Assembly (NCBI RefSeq): GCF_029675105.1 | Contig: NZ_JAQQFV010000004.1 | Span: forward strand, 62,001-126,000 | Reading direction: 5' to 3' | Length of the DNA stretch: 64,000 nucleotides | From: Nocardia anocheti | GTDB lineage: Bacteria; Actinomycetota; Actinomycetes; Mycobacteriales; Mycobacteriaceae | In this document: positions 1 through 7,736 of the stretch, piece after piece | Layout: every line of letters starts with the position of its first letter | Numbering within the stretch: position 1 is the first letter of the stretch | Made by a program: the position numbers and the translations under genes | Notes under the pieces: generated by a model | Told to the model about the DNA's origin: nothing | The model's input: only the letters and a program-made list of their open reading frames with translations | The model's database searches: none

Positions 1-80
1 CCGCGCGCCCGTGAACCTTTCGGGGGCGCGGGCGTGATCGTTACGCGGCCGCAGGCCAGCGCCGACCGTACCCCGTGGGG
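1..80 (-). ncRNA. rnpB: RNase P RNA, 5' end (partial, cut by window edge)
   Basis: Read on the minus strand, the edge carries a GC-rich P1-like strand, then a block containing GGCCGCG and a strong hairpin closed by a GAAA-containing loop, the order expected for P1, P2 and P3 of a class A actinobacterial RNase P RNA. The diagnostic conserved core (GAGGAAAGTCCGG) would lie just outside the window, so it cannot be confirmed. As I recall, rnpB lies beside the RNase H/phosphatase gene in other actinobacteria. It could instead be only a terminator hairpin for the adjacent gene. Confidence 0.4.
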
Positions 81-90
81 GTGGTCGCGG

Positions 91-1254
91 CTAACCGACC
101 AGGTACGAGGTGTCGTTGACCAGCCGCACCGAGGCGCCGCCGTCGGGGTAGAACTCGGCCACGCACAGCGAGGCGAGGTCGAGGTGCAGGCGGTACAGCA
201 GTGACGGGCCGACGCCCAGCGCCAGCTGGAGCAGGGTCTTGATCGGGGTGACGTGACTGACCACCACCACGTTCTGCCCCGGATACAGCGCGACCAGATC
301 GCGCCGCACGCCCTCGATGCGCTCACGCACCTGATCGAAGCTCTCCCCGCCGGGGGCGGGCAGCGACGGGTCACCCAGCCAGGCGGCGTGCAGGTCCGGA
401 TCACGCTGGGCCGCTTCGGTGAAGGTGAGTCCTTCCCAGTTGCCGAAATCGGTCTCGGTGAGTCCGTCGAGGACGCGCACGCCGACACCGAGCGCGGTCG
501 CCGCGGCCTCGGCGGTGGAGCGGGCACGCTGTAGCGGCGAGCTCACGACGGCCGCGATGTCGCCCTTGGCGGCCAACATCTTCGCCGCGCGCTCGGCCTG
601 TTCGCGGCCCAGATCGGTCAGCGGCGGGTTGCCGCGACCGGAGTAGCGGCGCTCCACCGAGAGCGCGGTCTGGCCGTGGCGCAGCAGCAGCAGGCGGGTG
701 GGCCTGCCCACGGCGCCGGTCCAGCCAGGTGACGAGATGGGGTGGGCGGCGGCGGTTTTCGCTACCTCGGTCGACCGGGGCGCGGGCGCCTGGTCGCTCG
801 GCGTGTGGCCCGCCGCCACGGCCTCACGGACCGTGCCGACGAGCGCGCCGTCGTCCATCGCCTCGTTGGCCAGCCGGTCGGCGTGGGAGTTCTGCGCGCG
901 CGGGATCCAGGTGAAGTCGACCCGATCGAATCCGGCGACGAGCGCGCGAGCCTGTTCGGCGAGCGGGATCATCGACGCGTGCTTGACCTTCCAGCGTCCC
1001 GACATCTGTTCGACGACGAGCTTGGAGTCCATCCGCACCCGGACCACCCGGGCGCCGAGTTCGGCCGCGGCCGCCAAACCGGCCAGCAGACCGCGGTATT
1101 CGGCCACATTGTTGGTGGCCACGCCCACGTATTCCCTGCGCTCGGCCAGCACCCGCGCGTGGTCGGCGTCGAAGACGACCGCGCCGTACCCGGCCGGGCC
1201 GGGATTGCCGCGCGAACCGCCGTCGGCCTCGACGATCACCTCCGTCGGTGACAC
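91..1254 (-). CDS. Bifunctional RNase H / acid phosphatase
   Basis: The protein has two domains. Residues about 1-140 form a type I RNase H (ADGGSRGNPGPAGYG at the start, then a conserved Glu in NVAEYRGL and Asp in RMDSKLVV), which cleaves RNA in RNA-DNA hybrids. Residues about 185-387 form a histidine-phosphatase domain with the RHGQTALS motif and a later SHVTPIK histidine. This fusion is known from M. tuberculosis Rv2228c and Streptomyces SCO2299; the phosphatase half resembles CobC-type alpha-ribazole phosphatases. A Pro/Ala-rich linker joins the halves. Its stop lies next to the start of the zinc-ribbon gene on the same strand, so the two are probably co-transcribed with the Nif3-like gene. 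387 aa is full length for the family. Confidence 0.95.
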   Translation of the reverse strand: MSPTEVIVEADGGSRGNPGPAGYGAVVFDADHARVLAERREYVGVATNNVAEYRGLLAGLAAAAELGARVVRVRMDSKLVVEQMSGRWKVKHASMIPLAEQARALVAGFDRVDFTWIPRAQNSHADRLANEAMDDGALVGTVREAVAAGHTPSDQAPAPRSTEVAKTAAAHPISSPGWTGAVGRPTRLLLLRHGQTALSVERRYSGRGNPPLTDLGREQAERAAKMLAAKGDIAAVVSSPLQRARSTAEAAATALGVGVRVLDGLTETDFGNWEGLTFTEAAQRDPDLHAAWLGDPSLPAPGGESFDQVRERIEGVRRDLVALYPGQNVVVVSHVTPIKTLLQLALGVGPSLLYRLHLDLASLCVAEFYPDGGASVRLVNDTSYLVG

Positions 1255-1255
1255 C

Positions 1256-1993
1256 TCAGAGCCCGGATTCCTTGGTGCGCACCATGATCGCGCCGCACTC
1301 GGGGCAGCGCAGCACCGCCTCGGGGGCGGCCTTGGCGATGCGCTGCATCTCGCCGCGGTCGATCTCGATCCGGCAGGCGCCGCAGCGGCGGGCCTGCAGC
1401 AGGGCCGCGCCGACGCCGTGGGCCGCGCGCTGCTTGTCGTAGACGGCGAGCAGGTCGTCGGGGAACAGCCCGATCAGCCCGTCGCGGTCGGTCTCGCAGC
1501 GCTGCTGGGCCACGGCCAGGTCGGCCATCGCCTCGTCGCGCAGGCGTTCGGCGTCGGCCAGGTCCTGCTCGGCCTTGCTGAGCCGGGCACCGGCGTGATC
1601 GTGGTCGGCGGCCATCGCCTCGCGCTGTTCCATCACGGTCAGCAGCTCGTCCTCGAGCACCGAGCGGCGCCGCTCCAGGCTGCCCAGCTCGTGCTGGATC
1701 TCGGAGAGCTGCTTGGCCGCGACGGTGCCGGAGGTGAGCATCGCGCGGTCGCGGTCCTCGCGCTTGCGGACCGCGTCGACCTCGCCCTCGAGCTTGCGGA
1801 TGTCACGATCCAGGTCGTCGATACCGATCTCCACCGCGACCGCGGCGTCCTTGTAACCGGTGCGCTCGGCGGCCAGCCGGGCCACTTCCCGCTGTTCGGG
1901 CAGCGCGGTGCGCCGGTGGGCGATCCGCGTCAGCTCGGCATCGACGGCGGCGAGCTGCAACAGCTTGGACTGGACCGACGGTTCGACATTCAA
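1256..1993 (-). CDS. Zinc-ribbon coiled-coil protein (Rv2229c-like)
   Basis: About 245 aa: a long antiparallel coiled coil rich in Glu, Arg and Leu (residues about 15-170) followed by a C-terminal zinc ribbon with CGAC and CPEC cysteine pairs. The family (COG1579, Rv2229c/CT398-like) is widespread next to the RNase H and Nif3 genes, but its role is not firmly known; nucleic-acid binding or scaffolding has been suggested. I chose the TTG start at 1993 because AGGAG lies 10 bases upstream; an in-frame ATG at 2014 would add seven atypical residues. It starts 1 base from the RNase H gene, indicating an operon. Confidence 0.85.
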   Translation of the reverse strand: MNVEPSVQSKLLQLAAVDAELTRIAHRRTALPEQREVARLAAERTGYKDAAVAVEIGIDDLDRDIRKLEGEVDAVRKREDRDRAMLTSGTVAAKQLSEIQHELGSLERRRSVLEDELLTVMEQREAMAADHDHAGARLSKAEQDLADAERLRDEAMADLAVAQQRCETDRDGLIGLFPDDLLAVYDKQRAAHGVGAALLQARRCGACRIEIDRGEMQRIAKAAPEAVLRCPECGAIMVRTKESGL

Positions 1994-2128
1994 CGCGCAC
2001 GAACTCCTGAACACGGTGGACGGATGGGTTGGTCAACCGTACCGCGCCGAGGGGGGTGGTCATGCCGGGACCCGAAGGAGTCGGGGGTGGGAGGGAACCG
2101 ATCGGCTCGCTGGTGCGTCCAAGTCCGT

Positions 2129-2740
2129 GTGACCTCCTCGACGCCCGCCACTGACGTGGTCCTGCCCTTGCGCCCGCACGTGTTCGATCCCCTGGGCGAG
2201 CAGCGGCAGCTCCAGCTGACCCTGGCCACCGCGCTGCCCCCGGTATGCCTCGTGCACGGACGACCGGCGACCGGGCCCAGGGACGAGAACCTCCGCTTCT
2301 GGGGCAAGCCGGGCTCCTATCGTCAGGAGGGATTCGGCCGGTTGTTCTACGAGACGATCAAGAAACTCGTCCTCGGCCGCCTCGTCATCGACTGCAACGA
2401 GCCCACCGCCGTGGTCAAGGCCACCTGGCCGGAATGCGAGCGGTGTGCCGCCCGCAGCGACACACGTGTCAAGACACTGATCGCCTACTACGTCTGCAGT
2501 CTGTTCCCGCTGGTGCTGGGCGGGGGCCTGTATCTGGCCGCGCCCTCCTCGTTCGCGGTCCTCTGCGGGGCCGCGGGGATCCTGGTCCTGATCTTCGCGG
2601 TGGGTCTGGGCCCGGTGTTCTTCGCCCGCATGGACCGCTACCTCGTGGCCACGATCGCGCCCGACGCGGGGTCCGTCACGCTGCGCGTCCACCCCGATTT
2701 CGCCCATGCCTGGTCCGGTCCGCGACAACCGTACCGATGA
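2129..2740 (+). CDS. Hypothetical two-helix membrane protein
   Basis: I do not recognise a named family. From a GTG start at 2129 the protein is about 203 aa: a soluble N-terminal half (about 110 aa) with CERC, followed by two adjacent hydrophobic helices (about residues 115-135 and 140-160) and a basic cytoplasmic-looking tail. The open frame extends far upstream, but upstream translation is an antisense shadow of the zinc-ribbon and RNase H genes, so the start is inferred from where that overlap ends. It is transcribed divergently from the zinc-ribbon gene and convergently to the Nif3-like gene, with 5 bases between stops. No good ribosome binding site is visible, so it may be leaderless. 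Confidence 0.6.
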   Translation: MTSSTPATDVVLPLRPHVFDPLGEQRQLQLTLATALPPVCLVHGRPATGPRDENLRFWGKPGSYRQEGFGRLFYETIKKLVLGRLVIDCNEPTAVVKATWPECERCAARSDTRVKTLIAYYVCSLFPLVLGGGLYLAAPSSFAVLCGAAGILVLIFAVGLGPVFFARMDRYLVATIAPDAGSVTLRVHPDFAHAWSGPRQPYR

Positions 2741-2745
2741 GGCGG

Positions 2746-3861
2746 TCAGCCGGTGACGGTCCAGGGGTCGGTGCGCAGGGTGGAGACGCGGGTGGTGAGG
2801 GTGGGGAGGGCAGTGCGGACGAACTGTTCGGCTTGGGCGCACCAGGGGAACTCGGTGGCCCAGTGGGCGGCGTCGATGATGGCGGGGCCGCCGCGGCGCA
2901 GGTGTTCGTCGACGGGGTGGTGGCGCAGGTCGGAGGTGAGGTAGGCGTCGACGCCCGCGCGGATCGCGGCGCCGAGGTACGAGTCGCCCGCGCCGCCGCA
3001 GACGGCCACGCGTTGGACGAGACGGTCGGGATCACCGGCGGCGCGTACGCCCCAGACCGTGCGAGGCAGCCCGGCGCCGACGCGTTCGGTGAAGGCGCGC
3101 AGGGTCTCGGGTTCGGGCAGTTCGCCGATGCGGCCGATGCCGAGCGAGGACGGCAGCGGCGCGCGTTCGGTGACGTGATAGGCCGGTTCCTCGTAGGGAT
3201 GCGCGGCGCGCAGGGCGGCCAGCACGGCCAGGCGCGAAGTCGGCGGGGCCACCACCTCGACCGCGTCCTCGCTGACGGTCTCGACGGTGCCGATCGTGCC
3301 GATCGCCGGGTTCGCGCCCGTCACGGGCCGGAACTGGCCGGTGCCGGTGGTGTACCAGGCGGCCTCGCGGTAGTCGCCGATGGCACCGGCGCCCGCGGTG
3401 AACAGTGCCGACATCAGCGAGGCGGTGTGGGTGCGCGGGACCTGGATGACCCACTTGTCCACGGGGACCATCGGTTTGGGGTCGAGCGGGCCGGTGACGG
3501 TGAGGCCGACGGCGGCCGCGAGCGCGTCGGAGACACCGGGGTCGGCGGAGTCGGCGTTGGTGTGCGCGGAGAACAGGGCGCAGCCGGAGCGGATCAGGCG
3601 GTGCAGCAGCGCGCCCTTCGGGGTGTCGGCGGCGACGGTGTCGACCCCGCGCAGCAGCAGCGGGTGGTGCACGACCAGCGCCTGCGCGCCCCAGGTGATC
3701 GCCTCGTCGACCACGGCGGCGGTGGCGTCGACGGCGAAGACCACCTTGTCGACCCGCTGGGTGGGGTCACCGCAGACCAGTCCCACCGAATCCCACGACT
3801 CGGCCAGCTTCGGCGGATACGCCGCGTCGAGCACCCCGATCAGTTCGGCCAGGTCGGTCAC
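2746..3861 (-). CDS. Nif3-like dinuclear metal centre protein
   Basis: 371 aa, matching the long (YqfO-type) members of the Nif3 family, which carry a PII-like insert between the two halves of the metal-binding core. Metal ligands are visible as HHPLLLRGV near residue 65, SAHTNAD near residue 100, and the C-terminal DLRHHPVDE and [10 protein letters not shown] motifs. The family forms hexameric rings and is proposed to act as a GTP cyclohydrolase I type 2-like or metal-dependent hydrolase, but the physiological substrate is unsettled. The GTG start at 3861 is chosen because AAGGAG lies just upstream. It belongs to the conserved Rv2228c-Rv2231c order. Confidence 0.92.
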   Translation of the reverse strand: MTDLAELIGVLDAAYPPKLAESWDSVGLVCGDPTQRVDKVVFAVDATAAVVDEAITWGAQALVVHHPLLLRGVDTVAADTPKGALLHRLIRSGCALFSAHTNADSADPGVSDALAAAVGLTVTGPLDPKPMVPVDKWVIQVPRTHTASLMSALFTAGAGAIGDYREAAWYTTGTGQFRPVTGANPAIGTIGTVETVSEDAVEVVAPPTSRLAVLAALRAAHPYEEPAYHVTERAPLPSSLGIGRIGELPEPETLRAFTERVGAGLPRTVWGVRAAGDPDRLVQRVAVCGGAGDSYLGAAIRAGVDAYLTSDLRHHPVDEHLRRGGPAIIDAAHWATEFPWCAQAEQFVRTALPTLTTRVSTLRTDPWTVTG

Positions 3862-4011
3862 CGCTGTCTCCTTCGTTCCACCCGGATCGCCGTCATCATC
3901 CGCGCACCGAACCCGGTGCGGCACAAGCATGGTCGATCACCCCGAGGTGCGCACCGGTGTACGGAATCCTGACGGTCCCGTTCAGCGGGTGGCGCCGAGC
4001 GCGCGGTGGGG

Positions 4012-5259
4012 TCACCACAGCGCCGTGCGGAGGGCGTCGATGAGTTGGTCGACCTCGGCCGGTCCGCGGACCGCCAGTCGCAGGTGATCCGGGCCGAGGC
4101 CGGGGAAGGTGTCGGCGCGGCGCACGGCGATGCCGCGATCGGCGAGACGTTTGCGCAGCAGGGCGCCGTCCGGGACGCGCAGCAGCAGGAACGGACCGGT
4201 CGCCGGGGTGTGGACGTCGAGGCCGAGGCTGGTGAGGCGCGCGATCATGGCGGCCCGGTCGGCGGCGATGCGCTGGGCGTAGCGGCGGGACTCGGCGACC
4301 GCGGCGGGTTCGGCGGTGGCGGTGATGGCCTCGAGTTGGAGGGTGCCCAGCGGCCAGTGCGGGCGACCGTGCGTCAGCCGGGCCAGCACCTCGGGCGCCC
4401 CGAGGGCATACCCGCAGCGCAACCCCGCCAATGCCCACGTCTTGGTGAGGCTCCGCAACACCAGCACATCCGGCGCCCGCAGACCAGCCAACGACTCCGG
4501 GTCACCCGCGGCCGCATCGTTGCTCGGCTCGCCACCCGGGACTGCGTCTTCGCTCGGCTCGCCACCCGGATCGCCCGGCGACCGCGCTGGGCGGCCTGCC
4601 TCGGCCGCGCCACGCGTCGGGCCACCGCAGGGTCGCGGCGCAGCGCCCGAAGGGCTGGAACCGGCGCGCACCGGGCCACCCGACGATCCGAGGGACGAAG
4701 GGGCCGGACCGGTCGGGAGTACCGCGTCGGCGAAGGCCTCGTCGACGACGAGGAGGCGGCCGGGGCGGCGCAGGGCGTGCAGGGTGTGCGACGGGTGCAG
4801 GACCGAGGTGGGGTTGGTGGGGTTGCCGAGGACGACGAGGTCGGCTTCCTCGGGGATCAGGGCCGGGTCCAGGGTGTAGGGGCGGGGCAGGATCACGCGG
4901 GTGACCGGGACGTCGGCGTCGCGCAGGGCCAGTTCGGGCTCGGTGAAGGACGGGTGGACGACGGCGGCCAGGCGCGGGCGCAGGCGGGGCAGCAGGGCGA
5001 AGCCCTCGGCGGCGCCCGCCAGCAGCAGGACCTCGTCGGGGGCGCGGCCGTGGCGGGTGGCGACGGCGGTGCGGGCGGCGAGGTCGTCGGCGGCGCCGGG
5101 GTAGCGGCCGAGGTCGGCCAGGCGCGCGGCCAGGCGCTCACGCAGCCAGGGCGGCGGGGCCAGGCCCTGGACGTTCACGGCGAAGTCGAGCATGCCCGAG
5201 CGCGCGTCGACGTCGCCGTGGTGGCGCAGCATCGCGGGGTCGACCGAGTCCTCGAACAC
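4012..5259 (-). CDS. cobC: CobC-like PLP-dependent aminotransferase with inserted linker
   Basis: A fold-type I aminotransferase related to histidinol-phosphate aminotransferase and L-threonine-phosphate decarboxylase; it corresponds to M. tuberculosis Rv2231c (annotated cobC). Recognisable are LDFAVNVQG near the start, LGNPTNPTS, the PLP-pyridine Asp in VVDEAFAD, and the Schiff-base Lys in SLTKTWALAGL. Between VVDEAFADAVLP and LVLRSLTK, where homologues have a short turn, it carries a roughly 70-residue Pro/Gly/Ala/Ser-rich insert that includes a 30-bp repeat. The GTG start at 5259 avoids overlap with ptpA. A role in cobamide lower-axial-ligand synthesis fits the nearby cobD, but the enzyme activity is inferred. 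Confidence 0.85.
   Translation of the reverse strand: MFEDSVDPAMLRHHGDVDARSGMLDFAVNVQGLAPPPWLRERLAARLADLGRYPGAADDLAARTAVATRHGRAPDEVLLLAGAAEGFALLPRLRPRLAAVVHPSFTEPELALRDADVPVTRVILPRPYTLDPALIPEEADLVVLGNPTNPTSVLHPSHTLHALRRPGRLLVVDEAFADAVLPTGPAPSSLGSSGGPVRAGSSPSGAAPRPCGGPTRGAAEAGRPARSPGDPGGEPSEDAVPGGEPSNDAAAGDPESLAGLRAPDVLVLRSLTKTWALAGLRCGYALGAPEVLARLTHGRPHWPLGTLQLEAITATAEPAAVAESRRYAQRIAADRAAMIARLTSLGLDVHTPATGPFLLLRVPDGALLRKRLADRGIAVRRADTFPGLGPDHLRLAVRGPAEVDQLIDALRTALW
4522..4569. repeat. Two copies of an 18-bp repeat, 30-bp period, inside cobC
   Basis: GCTCGGCTCGCCACCCGG occurs at 4522-4539 and again at 4552-4569. In the aminotransferase frame this gives GGEPSEDAVP followed by GGEPSNDAAA, i.e. 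a 10-residue unit repeated in register inside the low-complexity insert. Confidence 0.9.
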
Positions 5260-5303
5260 AACTGAACACCCTACGTGGCGCCGTTTCGGCGGCTCGGGCG
5301 ACA

Positions 5304-5807
5304 ATGGGTCGCGTGGGAGCGATTCACGTGACGTTTGTCTGTACCGGGAACATCTGTCGCTCGCCGATGGCCGCGAACATGTTCGCGGCGCATCTGTACC
5401 GGGCCGGTCTGGCGAACCGGGTACGGGTCACCAGCGCGGGCACCGGCTCGTGGCATGTCGGCGATCCGGCCGACCCGAGGACCGAGGCGACCCTGCGCCG
5501 GGCCGGATACGCCACCGAGCACGTCGCGGCCACCTTCGGCGACGAGCACCGCGACGCCGACCTGATCGTGGTCCTCGACACCGGCCACGACCGCGAACTG
5601 GCCCACCGTGGCGTCCCCACCGAACGACGCAGGCTGCTGCGCAGCTTCGATCCCGCCGCCGACGGCGTCGACGTGCCCGACCCCTACTACGGCGACCAGG
5701 CCGGATTCGACCTGGTCCGCGACCAGATCGAGGCCGCCGTGCCCGGCCTGCTCGAGTGGGTGCGCGCCGCGCTCGACACCCGTTCTCCCGCGGACGCGCC
5801 GCACTGA
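5304..5807 (+). CDS. ptpA: Low-molecular-weight protein-tyrosine phosphatase
   Basis: 167 aa with the LMW-PTP P-loop CTGNICRS (nucleophilic Cys13, Arg19) near the N terminus and the general-acid Asp in DPYYGD. In mycobacteria PtpA is secreted and dephosphorylates host trafficking proteins; here secretion is not evident from sequence. The gene is only 44 bases from the divergent aminotransferase start, and the HAD-type kinase gene ptkA, which precedes ptpA in M. tuberculosis, is absent. ptpA overlaps the SURF1 gene by one base (TGATG), so the two are translationally coupled. A GTG eight bases downstream is an alternative start. Confidence 0.95.
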   Translation: MGRVGAIHVTFVCTGNICRSPMAANMFAAHLYRAGLANRVRVTSAGTGSWHVGDPADPRTEATLRRAGYATEHVAATFGDEHRDADLIVVLDTGHDRELAHRGVPTERRRLLRSFDPAADGVDVPDPYYGDQAGFDLVRDQIEAAVPGLLEWVRAALDTRSPADAPH

Positions 5808-6673
5808 TGCGCCGCCTCACCTTCCTGCTGCGCCCCAGCTGGCTGATCCTCGCGGTGATCGTGGCCGCGTTCGCCTACCTGTGCTTCACGGTGCTGGCGC
5901 CCTGGCAGCTGGGCAAGAACACCAGCACCGAGCACCGCAATCAGCTGATCGCCGACTCCGTCCAGGCCGATCCGGTCGCCGTCACCGAGGTGCTCGCCGG
6001 TGACCCGACCGCCCACACCGAGTGGCGGAAGGTGACCGCGACCGGCAGCTATGTGCCCGATTCGACGGTGCTGGTCCGGCTGCGCCACCTCGACGGCGCG
6101 CCCGGTTACGCGGTGCTGTCGGCGTTCCGGCTCGACGACGGACGCACCGTCCTGATCGATCGCGGCCTGGTCGCCGCCGTGGACGGCACCCGCCCGCCCA
6201 CGATCGCCGAGCCGCCGACCGGCACGCAGCGGCTCGAGGCCCGGGTGCGCGCGTCGGAGGGTGTGGTCCCCGACAAGGCGCCGAGCACCCAGGACGGTTA
6301 TCGCCAGGTCTACACGGTCGACACCACCCAGGAATCGACCGTCCTCGACCTCGCCCTGACCCCCGTCCCGACCGGCACCGACAAGGGTGGCTACCTCCAA
6401 CTCGCCGAGGGGCAGCCGGGCGCCTTCACCCCGTCGCCACTCCCCCAACTCGACGCGGGCCCCTACCTCTCCTACGGCCTGCAATGGCTGGCCTTCGGCA
6501 TCATGGCCCCGCTCGGCCTCGGCTATTTCGTCTTCGCCGAACTCCGCGCCCGCCGCCGCGAACGCGCACAGACCCCGACGGTCCCGCGCCCCGACGAGAC
6601 CACCACGAAGCCCGAACCCGCGGCCACGACCACCGAAGCCCGCCTGGCCGACCGCTACGGCCGATCGCGCTGA
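5807..6673 (+). CDS. SURF1 family cytochrome oxidase biogenesis protein
   Basis: 288 aa with the SURF1 layout: an N-terminal transmembrane helix (residues about 10-30, followed by LAPWQLGKN), a periplasmic domain with the conserved WRKVTATGSY and VLVRLRHLDGAPGYAVLSAF strands and ILIDRG-like VLIDRGLV, and a C-terminal helix (SYGLQWLAFGIMAPLGLGY). SURF1 proteins assist haem A insertion into aa3 oxidase. The start codon overlaps the ptpA stop. The C-terminal tail is charged and Pro/Thr-rich. Rv2235 occupies the same place in M. tuberculosis. Confidence 0.92.
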   Translation: MRRLTFLLRPSWLILAVIVAAFAYLCFTVLAPWQLGKNTSTEHRNQLIADSVQADPVAVTEVLAGDPTAHTEWRKVTATGSYVPDSTVLVRLRHLDGAPGYAVLSAFRLDDGRTVLIDRGLVAAVDGTRPPTIAEPPTGTQRLEARVRASEGVVPDKAPSTQDGYRQVYTVDTTQESTVLDLALTPVPTGTDKGGYLQLAEGQPGAFTPSPLPQLDAGPYLSYGLQWLAFGIMAPLGLGYFVFAELRARRRERAQTPTVPRPDETTTKPEPAATTTEARLADRYGRSR

Positions 6674-6720
6674 CCCGCGACGACAAACGCGGACTCGTCG
6701 GCGCCCTATCGGGTCAGCGC
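6667..6720. terminator. Inverted repeat spanning the ends of SURF1 and cobD
   Basis: GCGCTGACCCG at 6667-6677 is repeated as its exact complement CGGGTCAGCGC at 6710-6720. The left arm contains the SURF1 stop codon and the right arm contains the last codons of cobD, so the convergent genes share mirrored ends. It could act as a bidirectional terminator; no T-run follows. Confidence 0.5.
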
Positions 6721-7620
6721 CACCACCATCGACACCACCAGCGCCCCCACCTGCACCGCCTCCGACATCCGCACCGCGCGACGCAGATCGGCGGTGGTCG
6801 GGACGGGTCCGTCGCCGAGCGTCGGACGCAGTTCCGCGCCGTGCCGGTACTGCGTGCGACCACCCAGCCGGACACCGAGCGCACCGGCCATCGACGCCTC
6901 GACCACACCCGCGTTCGGGCTCGGGTGTTTCGACGCGTCCCGCCGCCAGGCCCGCCACGCCGCGGCCGGAGTACCACCGACCAGCGGGGCGAGCAGGGCG
7001 GTGAGCGCGCCGGTGACGCGGGCGGGCGCCAGATTGGCGAGGTCGTCGACGCGGGCGGCGGCCCAGCCGAACTTGCGGTAGCGCTCGTTGCGGTAGCCGA
7101 TCATGGCGTCGAGGGTGTTCACCGCCCGGTACCCGAGCAGGCCGGGCACCCCGGCGACGCCACCCCACAGCAGCGGCGCGACCGTCGCGTCGGAGGTGTT
7201 CTCGGCGATGGATTCCAGGGCGGCGCGGGCCAGTCCGTCGGCGTCGAGCACCGACGGGTCACGGCCGCACAGCGATGGGAGCAGGGCGCGGGCGGCGGTC
7301 AGGTCATCGGCGTCGAGCCGGTCGGCCATCTCGCGCCCGGCGCGGGCCAGGCTCCGGCCGCCGAGCGCGGTCCAGGTCGCCAGCGCCGTCGCGATCGTGC
7401 CGCCGCGCGCGGCCAGCACCCCGATCCCGACCACCGACCCCACCGCCACGGCCTCGTGCGCGATCCCGGCCCAGCGCGCGTCGAGGTAGGTACGCTCTTC
7501 CAAGGCCGCTGCCGCCGTGCCGAATCCGGCCACCGGATGCCAGCGGCGTGGATCGGCGAAGACCCGGTCGAGCGCGAATCCCAGCAGCAACCCGGCCGCC
7601 GTCGATGTCCCCTTCTGCAC
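6706..7620 (-). CDS. cobD: Adenosylcobinamide-phosphate synthase
   Basis: 304 aa from a GTG start, the usual CobD/CbiB size. It begins with the family signature LLLGFALDRVFADPRRWHPVAGFG, followed by multiple hydrophobic helices, and contains SIAENTSDATVAPLLW, the other hallmark motif. CobD joins an aminopropanol-type arm to adenosylcobyric acid in the membrane during cobamide synthesis. The longer open frame upstream is discarded because it would run into the sigma-factor promoter. No ribosome binding site is obvious, so it may be leaderless. Its location next to the CobC-like gene matches M. tuberculosis Rv2231c/Rv2236c. Confidence 0.93.
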   Translation of the reverse strand: MQKGTSTAAGLLLGFALDRVFADPRRWHPVAGFGTAAAALEERTYLDARWAGIAHEAVAVGSVVGIGVLAARGGTIATALATWTALGGRSLARAGREMADRLDADDLTAARALLPSLCGRDPSVLDADGLARAALESIAENTSDATVAPLLWGGVAGVPGLLGYRAVNTLDAMIGYRNERYRKFGWAAARVDDLANLAPARVTGALTALLAPLVGGTPAAAWRAWRRDASKHPSPNAGVVEASMAGALGVRLGGRTQYRHGAELRPTLGDGPVPTTADLRRAVRMSEAVQVGALVVSMVVALTR

Positions 7621-7647
7621 CGGGCGAGAGTAGCCCGAACGCGGGAA

Positions 7648-7674
7648 TGTCACACCCGCCCGCGATGGTTCGTC
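7648..7674 (+). promoter_or_regulatory. ECF41-type promoter
   Basis: TGTCACA (7648-7654) and CGTC (7671-7674) are separated by exactly 16 bases. This matches the -35/-10 motif described for ECF41 sigma factors, and it sits 62 bases upstream of an ECF41 gene, consistent with autoregulation. Confidence 0.85.
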
Positions 7675-7736
7675 CTCACTGTGACGGCATTTCCCCCCTC
7701 GCCCGCACCGGGCCGGACCACCGAACGGCGACCACG

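Noticed and set aside
698-2128. Long plus-strand open frame over the RNase H and zinc-ribbon genes
   Set aside because: It is antisense to two well-supported genes and has low-complexity Ala/Arg-rich translation typical of GC-rich shadow frames; only its end (from 2129) looks real.
2245-3972. 575-aa plus-strand frame opposite the Nif3-like gene
   Set aside because: Shadow of the Nif3-like gene; Gly/Arg/Ala-rich and no motifs.
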